Below are positions 1-8,945 of a stretch of DNA of 64,000 nucleotides, piece after piece; position 1 is the first letter of the stretch, and each line of letters begins with the position of its first letter. The notes under the pieces are model-generated. The model worked only from the letters and a program-made list of their open reading frames with translations. It was not told where the DNA came from and searched no databases. A program made the position numbers and the translations under genes. Source of the DNA: Anastatus disparis. Its lineage: Eukaryota; Arthropoda; Insecta; Hymenoptera; Eupelmidae. The stretch is from positions 3,720,001-3,784,000 of the forward strand of contig JAFFSR010000218.1 in assembly GCA_017163975.1 (NCBI GenBank), in the 5' to 3' direction.

Positions 1-201
1 TAATTATAGTACAAGCTTACATATATAAAAAAATGAAATATGATCAAGATTTTAAATCACTAAAATTAATTCTATAATTTTTTCAAACTAATATATAGTT
101 TTTTATAGGTTACACATATTTAAAAAAAAAATATATTTACAAATTATTTATACATTGACAGTCATTTTTTGTAATTTTCATCCTTTTTTTTCAAAGTCTT
201 T

Positions 202-292
202 GTATTCATGCTATCATTCTGATGCTAATTAACGATAGAAACTTTTAATGAGTTTTTGAACAAAGCACATGTAACGTATGCAGTGAGGTTTT
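202..292 (-). mobile_element. SINE-1 fragment (3' half, diverged)
   Basis: The segment matches the reverse complement of the body and tail of the tRNA-derived SINE seen in full elsewhere in the window. The recognisable pieces are a 'gctatcat..gatgctaatta' block and an 'aacaaagcacatgtaacgta' block in the same order and spacing as the copies at 30.7 kb and 47.1 kb. The tRNA-like head is absent and the tail is replaced by a T-rich run. It is an old, truncated insertion with no coding meaning. A 73-codon open frame overlapping it is therefore not a gene. Confidence 0.8.
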
Positions 293-1397
293 CGTATCAT
301 TTGGATGAAAACGTGATTCAAACATTGGCCATCGAGTTTGCAAATCTATTGAACGAGACACCGAAATCTTCACTTCAGTTCCAATTAATTAAAGTTTCAA
401 ATTCACCTGAATTATATAACATAAAAATTAAATTAATCTTTTTTCTTGTTAATAAAAATTTAATCAAAACATTATAAATTTTCCAATTTTTTTCCACATT
501 TATAATTTTTTCTTATCATTAAAACATAAGGCAACCGGAAACATACAATAAAATGCAAGAATTTATTATTTATCAATTGAAAAAAAATGTGAAAAACCCA
601 GAAAAATATTTGCTCCAGCGATTAAAATCATAAAAAATATGACTGCCTGATAAGGCAAAGGAATGAACAATATCATTTTTTAAAGTCTTTCTTCCACTTG
701 CTTAAAGCACTGAAAAACAAATATTAGTCATTTTGCATTAATAATTTCATAATTTTCAAAACTATGAAACATTCATCATCTTGTTAATGACATTAGATTA
801 TTAGGCATTAATAAATTAAACAAAAATTTATTTTTATTTATTTATCGATAAGAAATAATTGCAAACAACCGGCTGTGTAAAAACAACTCAAAATTTGTAT
901 AATTATCATTTATTTAAAATCATCCGAAATAATTACTTAATAAACTTAATAACAGTAATTACAAAACTAAAAAATATATATAATAAACATCTGTACAACG
1001 TAGAGCGACCATATATCTTTTTTTTTAATTTTATCTTGATTGAGACGTAGGCAAGTCTCTAATAGATTAAACTAGATAATAGCCCATCGTAAGTAAGATT
1101 GAATGGGATATCGATAAATCATCAGCCAAGGTTATACAGTAAGACATATAAGAATTTTGAAGTTTCTAAGATATCCCACTTGACATTGGCACGTTTACAA
1201 TGAAGAAAAAATTTGTGTTTAGAAAAATATGTTAATAATATTAAAATTAATTCTCATATATTATCCTATTATTAAAATCTTTTAATATTGTTACATTAAT
1301 TTTAATAAATATATGAATATGAATTTTTTTTTATTTTTAATTCCTGTTAGTTATATAAAAGTATAATAAGTATACGTAATTTAAACATGATTAACGT
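293..1397. other. AT-rich DNA without a recognisable gene
   Basis: Very AT-rich sequence with many short A and T runs. Two open frames of 60-70 codons are present, but they are rich in Asn, Ile, Lys and Tyr as expected from base composition, and I see no motif or splice structure supporting them. Confidence 0.6.
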
Positions 1398-1606
1398 TTA
1401 AGGCGACTACGGAGATTAGGTTAAATTTCTATTATGTAGTTTACAAATTACACTTTTAATTTATAAAATTGTTTAGGTTTCTAAGTTTTTCATCATTCCG
1501 TGGGTTTCAAAAAATGGTGAAAAATTAAAAGATTTGAAAAATCTCATGTATTAAAAGCATGATTTGTAAATTAAAAAATGAAATCCAACCTCCGAAGTCG
1601 CCTTAA
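1398..1606. mobile_element. MITE family A, copy 1 (TTAA-flanked)
   Basis: The copy is bounded by TTAA on both sides and carries imperfect terminal inverted repeats. The left end reads GGCGACTACGGAGATTAGG and the right end is its near reverse complement, ending in CCGAAGTCGCC. The arms continue inward through a block near 'tagtttacaaatt' and its partner 'gatttgtaaatta'. At about 209 bp with no open frame, it is a non-autonomous DNA element. Two further copies at 28.7 kb and 48.6 kb have the same ends. TTAA flanks are typical of piggyBac-type insertion, but TTAA could instead be part of the inverted repeat, so the superfamily is uncertain. Confidence 0.8.
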
Positions 1607-3802
1607 ATACTAATTTATAAAATTTTTTCAATAATATTATTGAAAATGTCAAAAATCACAATATTGAATATATCATTAGCAGTATGCATAACTCATTAAC
1701 AAGAAACACGAGAACCAGCTCGAAAAATTAGATTTACAAATTCCGATCGTACAACATTCTCCAATCACTCCCACAAAGTTATATCTCTTCGAACCATTTT
1801 CAAAAGATATGATTTTCTCTCTCTCTTTCTTTTTTTTCCTCTCTCGATATCATTAATATAACACGCGAAACATTCCAGCATATATGCAGCGCATCCTCTC
1901 TGGATACTTCTTAGAATTCTTTATGATTCTCTCGCTCTCTCTCTCTCTCTCTCTCTTTTTTCCTCCTCTCTTGTATACTTGGATATATAAGCATACCGAT
2001 AAACCGGAAAGAACGCCAGAGATCGGAATTTCGGCAGCAAGCCAAGATTGTATAGAGAGTATACCATCGCATTGGTTAATGTTGCAAAAAAAAAAAAAAA
2101 AATAATAAGAAAAATGTCTTGGAAAAGATCAAAAGTCTTACTTGTTGAAATTTTTTTTTATATTTTTACGTTTTTTTTTCGAATTGGAATTTTTTTTGTT
2201 TCCGGTTGGCTTGTTTATATTTGATTTGTTTTATCGATATAATCTTTTTAGGTTAAGTTGCAACAGAAGAGAAGATAAATTTTTTGATAAAAATTTTGTA
2301 AATGCTAGCAGATAATTGAAGTACATATCCATTAAAACAGAATTATTTACTTAATATTATCAAACATTATTTTTTTCTTAAATACAATATTTTTATATAA
2401 AAATTCGATGTAAGGTTATCATTGCTCTTGATTATCAATCATTATAAAGTTAAGGCCTTTAAATTCAACCATTTTATAATTAAAGACTATTTTTGACTAT
2501 GGTCGATAAAAATAATCTTAAATGTCCAATTTCCGATCGAAAAATACTTGATTTACAACATATTAACGTGGTATATTCCAAACAATTCATAAAAATAATA
2601 TTAACAATAAAAATAAAAATTTATTAGAATCTCATGTTTTCCAAGCCGCATAAAAGTATTAATTATTGAGTAATCGCACAACCTTTACAAAGGAGAAATT
2701 AAAAAAAAACAAGTATTATATTTAAATTTACAAGCGGAATCATAAAGAGGCATTTTATTAAAGACGAATAACTACATAATTACACATTTTAATCAGGAAG
2801 TTATAAATAATATTTAATGTAATACGAATGGATTAATTAACAGAACAGGTTTACGCGTAATTCCGTTAAATTAAATGTTAATTTTATTGATAGAATCCCA
2901 ATGGAAAACAATGAAAAATAGTAAAAATCTTTGCATTCTATATAAAAATAGTTCTGACAAATGTTAATTATGTTATCGAGCTATTGAGATTAAAAGAAGC
3001 TTTCAAGCAACATTAAAATTTCAAAATCCCAAGATACTTTATTACACGAAGCAGCGTGCGCTAACAAAGGAATGCCCATCGTTAGCTGAGATTAGAAAAT
3101 GAATATAAAAAATATGAAAAAAAAAAAAGGATAAAAGCAAACAAACGACATAACGACAATTAATTTAAAATTGCAAAACATATACGTGTACGTGTATATG
3201 CCTTAAAGTAAAAGCATAAGTGTTGCAAAGAAAATATTCTCAAGGTAAAGAATATAACGTTACGTATAATACGTACGGCAAACAACGGAATCTTCGTTTG
3301 AAACTTTTTTTTTCTCTCGTTTTTTCTTTTGTCAAATGACACACTTTAAAACGGAGAATAAAAGAAAAAGTCTTTTACACGCGTGCTTGCATTTCTTTTG
3401 ATTTACATAACCTATAAAAAGATGCGTTGATATTATTTAAATAGCAAAAATTAAATAGTAAAAAAAATGAATAATCTCATATAATGGCGCATGTAACTGC
3501 CATTTTATGATGTCCTTTGGACAGATATAACCGTCCTGTCGTGATTTGAAAAATTATGCGATTAAACGTATTGCCAACGGCATTTATTATTATTCGACCC
3601 TGGATTAAGAAAACGTTAAGATAGAAAGAAAGATCGGTATGTTATTTTTTTTATTTTTCTTAAGCCCGTTAAGGCTTGTACGTAATATTTTCTTTTGCGA
3701 TTGCTTTGCTAATTTAATTTTTTTTCTAACGGCGTGCGCAAAATTCGATTTCATGTACCCGTTTGCGTACATAAAATATCATATTATGAGACGCATTTGT
3801 TT
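1607..3802. other. AT-rich DNA with simple repeats
   Basis: No gene is visible. A pyrimidine-rich patch around 1810-1980 includes a (CT)n run at about 1934-1956, and there is a poly(A) run near 2086-2102. Near 3731 the sequence contains a single word similar to the unit of the minisatellite that follows (GCGTGCGCAAAATTCGATTT), which may be a degenerate precursor or outlying unit. Minus-strand frames here are Lys/Phe-rich and unconvincing. Confidence 0.55.
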
Positions 3803-4002
3803 AGCGTGCGTAAAATGAATCGAGCGTGCGTAAAATGATTTCAGCGTGCGTAAAATGATTTCAGCGTGCGTAAAATGATTTTAGCGTGCGTAAAATGATT
3901 TGAGCGTGCGTAAAATGATTTGAGCGTGCGTAAAATGATTTCAGCGTGCGTAAAATGAATACAGCGTGCGTAAAATGATTTGAGCGTGCGTAAAATGATT
4001 TC
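3803..4002. repeat. 20-bp minisatellite, ten units
   Basis: Ten head-to-tail copies of a 20-bp unit, AGCGTGCGTAAAATGATTTC, start at 3803, 3823 and so on to 3983. The core AGCGTGCGTAAAATGA is invariant in all ten. Variation is confined to the last four positions of each unit (ATTT, TTTC, TTTG, AATC, AATA types), so the array is recent or homogenised in its core. Each unit has one GCGTGCG block in otherwise AT-rich DNA. No in-frame coding function is evident, since 20 is not a multiple of three and the frame changes with each unit. Confidence 0.97.
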
Positions 4003-4280
4003 ATCTAAAAAAAATTTTTTTAATTTTTAAAATATTATATTTCAGGAACTATACATCATAACAGACATTTATACATCTCATTTGAAAGCTCTTGTGGTGC
4101 TCTTTTAAAGTGCTATGTACAATTTTTTTCGCGATACGTGAACTCTCTTATTAATTAATCTTAGAGTTAATCATTTAAATAATTTCTTATTTATTGTTTT
4201 AAAGAGGGGGGAGGAATTCTCAATTATTATTTTAATAATATATTTTCATGGAATTTTAATTTGAGAGCTATCCTTGTCTA

Positions 4281-4576
4281 ACTGAGATTTTTGTTATTTA
4301 CTCAAGTATTAATCGGTGAATCTGCAAATTAAAAGTTGAGCGCAATAGATATTATTATTATAAATATTTATGCACAAGAAGAAAAAAATCTATCGCTTTT
4401 TTTTGAGAAAAGTAAGTAACGAGAAAAAACTTTGGCGTTACTTACTTTTCTCAAAAACAAAGCGGTAGATTTTTTTTTCTTGTGCATAGATGTTCATAAT
4501 AATAATATCTATTGCGCTCAACTTTTAATTTGAAGATACACCGATTAATACTTGAGTAAATAACAAACAACTCAAT
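4281..4576. repeat. Long foldback (about 141-bp arms, 14-bp loop)
   Basis: The left arm (4281-4421) and right arm (4436-4576) are near-perfect reverse complements separated by only 14 bases (4422-4435). Landmarks are 'tactcaagtattaatcggtg' on the left against 'caccgattaatacttgagta' on the right, and 'agttgagcgcaatagatatt' against its complement. Small indels and substitutions are spread along the arms. There is no open frame. It may be a foldback MITE or a palindrome from replication template switching. I did not see a clear target-site duplication. Confidence 0.95.
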
Positions 4577-4666
4577 TGTTACTCGGTCGATATCAGGTTC
4601 TACTCCGGCTTGCCGTTGATGGTTTTATTAATTTTATTTTTATATTAGTAATATTATTTATTTTTT

Positions 4667-4766
4667 GGAGGCGGGGCGCTGCCCCCGAACCCCGGCAGGG
4701 GCTTTGCCCCTGCACCCCCACCGGGGCTCCGCCCCTGGACCCCGTCCTGCGCCCCGACCTCGACTA
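4667..4766. repeat. GC-rich block of short palindromes
   Basis: About 100 bp of strongly GC-rich sequence stand abruptly in AT-rich surroundings. The block is built of alternating G4 and C4 runs forming small palindromes such as GGGGCTTTGCCCC and GGGGCTCCGCCCC. Two overlapping frames are open through it and give Pro/Ala/Arg/Gly-rich translations, but this follows from the composition and is not evidence of coding. A link to the flanking foldbacks is suggested by proximity only. Confidence 0.9.
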
Positions 4767-4771
4767 CCTTT

Positions 4772-4803
4772 TACAATCTTGATAGCCTTCGAACAAGATT
4801 GTA
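4772..4803. repeat. Small hairpin
   Basis: Arms ACAATCTTG and CAAGATTGT flank about 13 bases. It lies between the GC-rich block and the nested foldback and may be part of the same structured cluster. Confidence 0.75.
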
Positions 4804-4861
4804 CATGCTATCACAGACGCAAGTTTGTCATTCTTAGAATTTTGCGCACTTGTTAGAAAAA

Positions 4862-4989
4862 ATAATATACGCAACTAATGCGTAAAGTGATCATCGCACT
4901 CGTCTCATTTGTCGCCCTCGCTGCGCTCGGGCGACAAAACCGACTCGTGCGATAATCACATATTTTACGCACTCGTTGCGTAATATACT
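4862..4989. repeat. Nested foldback with CpG-rich core
   Basis: A hierarchical inverted repeat. The outer arms pair 'taatatacgcaac' with 'gttgcgtaatata', the middle arms pair 'gtgatcatcgcactcgt' with 'actcgtgcgataatcaca', and the core is GTCGCCC-TCGCTGCGCTC-GGGCGAC. Its layout and 3' edge (TGCGTAATATACTATT) closely resemble the hairpin at 61651-61774, whose core is CACCCTCGGCTTCGCCTCGGGTG. The two look like diverged members of one repeat family. Non-coding. Confidence 0.85.
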
Positions 4990-5082
4990 ATTTCATTCGT
5001 GTATGCTCCTTTAGTGAGTTCTCTTTCAAACGCACTTGATTGTCGTTAAAAGAAGTAAGAAGTTTTGGTAACTGTGATTAGA

Positions 5083-5289
5083 GGTCTCAGTGGCTCACTC
5101 TGTAGAGCGATGGATTCGTAATCTCGAGGACTCGAGTTCGATTCCCGCTTTCGACGGCCGATACAAGTACCACTGTATGTTGCTATACATGTGCTTTATT
5201 CACAAATGCACTGAGGAACCTCCGTCGCTAATTGGCATCGTAATGATGGCATAAAAGCAGTGACGTTAAATAAGAAAAAATAAAAAAAT
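5083..5289 (+). mobile_element. SINE-1, full-length copy (tRNA-Lys-like head)
   Basis: The 5' head is tRNA-derived. An A-box-like stretch (TGGCTCACTCTGTAGAG) and a B-box (GAGTTCGATTCCC) have tRNA spacing, with an anticodon-loop region ATTCGTAAT. A conserved body follows (GATACAAGTACCACTGTA.., ..CATGTGCTTTATTCACAAA.., ..CCTCCGTCGCTAATTGGCAT), and then the family 3' end GTGACGTTAAATAA with an A-rich tail. The element is transcribed by RNA polymerase III and mobilised by a partner LINE, which is not in this window. The nearly intact copy at 51354 reads ATTCTTAAT in the anticodon loop, which suggests a Lys-CTT tRNA ancestor. Confidence 0.93.
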
Positions 5290-8200
5290 TATTGTAAACT
5301 GCCTTCACTAGATTTATTTAAATTTATTTTTTTTTCTATTGATGTTTTATAAATTTTTATTTATTGATGAATTGTATCAAAGTGAATTAAGTAATTATTT
5401 TCAATCAAATCAAAGATAAATTATAAAGTATGTTATGGAAAAAATTTTTTTTATTTACATTGATTAAAGAAAGAAGACACAGTTTTTTTTTTTAAATTTA
5501 TTCTGTAATAAATAATATTAGAAAAAAGACTACGGAATAAAAATAAAAAGTTATGAATTGATCTATTTAACAGATTAAATCTTTTCATTCTATCATAGAT
5601 TAATTTTTTTTATAAACTATTATTATAAAAATCTTAACAAAATTTAATAGGAAGCTGATTGTCAAAACATTTGATCAATAAAAAATATTTGAATTAATAT
5701 CAAATCTTTCATAAAGATAGCTATCAATCAAAAAAAAACAAATAACTCCGAATCCTTCCCAACCAATAACACCTCCCTGTTTTCTACAATCAGCCCTAAA
5801 AAGCAAAACATTTAAAATTAAAAACTAAGAAAAACCAATATTTACGTTCTTACGAAAGTACCGTAAGCACTCAAAAAATAAAGAAAACAAAAACCAAAAA
5901 AAAAATAATGAAAATATCTTATCGACACCATAGAGCGTAATTTATTCTAAAAACTCTTGTTACCCAACACAAGCATTTTTCCTATGTAAGAAAGACGTTT
6001 TAAGAGCCAAGTATTATGCACCCTTTAATAGCAAACCAATCATCGTTGCAACCCTCTTAATATATATTTTCAACCCCTCCATCGTGTTCCTTCATATATA
6101 TATATATATATATATACTTTTTTTTCAAGTTTTTACGTGTAGTGTTTAAACGTACGCACATGGCGCAGTTTTTGTGGATAAAGAGGGTGTAATATAATTG
6201 TAAATGGAAATATTATGAATGTGATTGCATTTGTAGATTGTATTTTTTCTTTTTCACGGAGGAGTTAAATTAAAAGGTTTTTTTTTAGGTTTGAAGGATA
6301 AATTGAATGGTTGGAGTAATAATGAAAGTGGGAGCGGATTTAAAAGTAAATTATACCAAAATATTATAATTATAAAATCAATGCAATTTTAATTTATTAA
6401 CAATATAGTTGCAAAATAAAATGTTCAATATTTTGGAAATCATGAGTTGAATGAAGTGACCAAATTTTATTTTTTAGCATTTTGCGTCCACGGTATTTTT
6501 ATAAATATTTATAATTTTTTAATACTACCAGGATAACATGATCGAACAGAAATTAAATTACTTAAAATAATTGCGCATAAATATTTATAGCACAAATCGA
6601 AATCTTATTAATGGAAAAGAGGATATTTACATAATTAAAAATTCACTTATTCAATGTATCCTTAAACTTTTTTTTGGCTACTTCGCAATCTTTGCTATTT
6701 CGATTACAAAATCTTACTTTTTCGTGTTTTAAATTAATAAGTTGAACGTACCAAAGTCCCAGGTGTCAACAGTTTAGCGTGGCACGCCTGACCATTGACG
6801 TATTTTGGGCGAGATAAAAAAGTTTTTAATTTATCGTTATCTTCGAATCTATGCTTGTATTTTTAGACTTGAGGTTGATGATTATGCGTATATGTTGAGA
6901 GTAGCATGTTTTCTAGTGGTGTACGTCATTAGATGTTGTGTTTACGCGTAAAGTAAATATAAATATACATAATGTTTCTAAATTTTGTAGTTCAAGTTTG
7001 ATTTTTAAAAATTTTGGCGTTGAATTAGGTAACATTGATCGTTTTTTAAGCTTTTTGATACTTCTGTTATATTCGATTTCATTTTATCGCTTATAATATT
7101 CACAGCAAGTATGAAAAAAAATTTTAATGGTATTATGATTTTGAAGCTCATTATAATTATGTGAGCAAACTGTAATTCATAAAAAATTCTGAAAAATAGA
7201 TGAAATTTTTTTAATCTTCATTTTTCACTCTATAATCATTTTCCAATATCAAATCACTTAAATTAATAATTTCAAATTCAAATAAATTCTTCATATTAAT
7301 ATGTACTTTTATTTCAAACAAACTTTTTCTCTTACCGTCAAGGAAAAAGTATATTAGCAGTAAAACGTAAAAACATAAGCGCACAAAGCCTCGCCGACAA
7401 GCAAGAAAAAAAGGGGGGAGGGGGGAAAGAAAAGCTCTTTATGTAATCTTCGACAGAAAAGCAATTCATTGAAATGTAGAAGTTAATATTGAGAAAACGT
7501 GTGTATGGCTTTAAAGCTTTACGGAGCTCTTAAAACAACGGCTCTTCTGTGATTTTTTTTATCAAAATTTATTATTTATAAACATCGTTTCGTACGATTC
7601 GTATATGTTCAGTATTTAAATTTTTTTATTCGACATCGACCATATAAAGAGAGTTGTATTACACGGACTTTGTGTGAAAAAGAAAGAAAAAACAAAGAAA
7701 GTATTGTGAGGAATTTATCGATTGTAAAAATGTTCCAAGGAAATTGATATTTTACTTGTCATTAAATTAGTTAACTTTAATTTTCATTTTTTATAGCAGT
7801 AGTTACCATAGGAAATATATTGATAAATCACCAATTATTATAATAAAAAAAAAATTTAAGTAACAAATATATAGAATCATACGTTCAGAAAAAATTAAAG
7901 TTTAATGAATTCCCAATGAAATTGATTCGTAACAAATGAGCCATGCATTATTGAAAAATGAAAAACATCGAGGCTTTCCATTTTTCAAAATTAAAAGAAA
8001 CGAATAACAATTTGAAAAACAAACCTTGTAATAGAAAAATTAATTGAATATTTAAATAAAATTGATTACGAAAGAAAACACAAACACGCAGGATAAATCG
8101 ATTTTCATTGAAGAGAAATAAAAATTTTAATGATCCACATTAAAATTTACGCATCATGCATACGTTCACCTCGAAAAATTTCAATAAACGAAAAAAAAAA

Positions 8201-8599
8201 GCGTTCCATTAATAAACAACAATCGATTAATTATCATTTCAATGAAATCCAACAAATTCACCAGTGACCCATGAAAAAAGAAGAAATAAACGAATGTTTA
8301 AAGAATAGTCAATGCCACGCGCGCATCTTCATCTCGCGTGAAAAAAAAAGGTTGGTACTGACGTCCAATGATATCGAAAACACATTTGAGTATCGAAAAA
8401 TGAATTCTTGGCTCTGGTCCATGATCAAAAATAAAAAAAAAAGGCCACTATTGAATATCCTAAAATTACATCGGAATCGATCGTTTTAATTAAAAACTAT
8501 CTACACTGGCAGCTTGTATGGATTCGATTAAACTAAAAAAAAAGAGAAATAAATAAATCGCCTGTATAACCTCGTATTTAACTAAAACTTGATTTTTTT
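5290..8599. other. AT-rich DNA without a recognisable gene
   Basis: I see no supported gene. A (TA)n run lies at 6094-6116. The segment near 7405-7425 is G-rich and purine-only. A 72-codon frame at 8271-8489 is Lys/Asn-rich and has no recognisable motif. Confidence 0.55.
6094..6116. repeat. (TA)n microsatellite
   Basis: About 11 uninterrupted AT dinucleotides. Confidence 0.95.
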
Positions 8600-8779
8600 C
8601 TTCTATTTTATTTCTCTTATAATGCGAAGGTCGCGAACGGTTCTTTGCGCGCAGAGAGCACACGAGCAGCGGCGTCATTCCGTAGATGGGAAAAATGTGC
8701 ACGAGGACGATTCGATTTGTATTGGTCGTGCAGAGGAGAGAGAGAGAGAGATGAAGCTTGGTTATTTTTAAATGGAAAG
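8600..8779 (+). other. Candidate exon ending in a strong splice donor
   Basis: A locally GC-richer stretch ends in AAAG|GTAAGTATG at 8779/8780, a near-ideal metazoan 5' splice site. Two overlapping frames are open. One starts at an ATG at 8620 but stops before the donor. The other has an ATG at 8645 and is open across the donor (MRAESTRAAASFRRWEKCAR..). The peptide is Arg/Glu-rich in part because of a GA dinucleotide run at 8737-8751, and no domain is recognised. It could be a 5' UTR or first exon, or a chance donor. Confidence 0.25.
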
Positions 8780-8925
8780 GTAAGTATGAGAGTGTGCTGG
8801 GTACGTGTATTCTTACGAATGATTGTTTCGAATCATTATGGTAATCTTGAGGTCTGGACCTGTTTAGACACGATTGTCATTAGCGGTGCAAACGTACTCC
8901 TTGGAGGATGTTTTATTATTTTTTT

Positions 8926-8945
8926 TCTTTCTTTCTTTCTTTCTT
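8926..8945 (+). repeat. (CTTT)n microsatellite
   Basis: About five CTTT units followed by a T run. Confidence 0.9.

Noticed and set aside
3803..4002. CRISPR-like array of regular repeats
   Set aside because: The 20-bp units are directly adjacent with no unique spacers, and the surrounding DNA is eukaryotic. It is a minisatellite.
4576..4856. Two overlapping Pro/Ala/Arg-rich frames
   Set aside because: Both exist only because the GC-rich palindromic block lacks stop codons.
5083..5160. A tRNA gene (A-box, B-box, anticodon-like loop), also seen at four other places
   Set aside because: The acceptor stem does not pair and each continues into the same conserved body and tail, so they are SINE heads and not functional tRNA genes.
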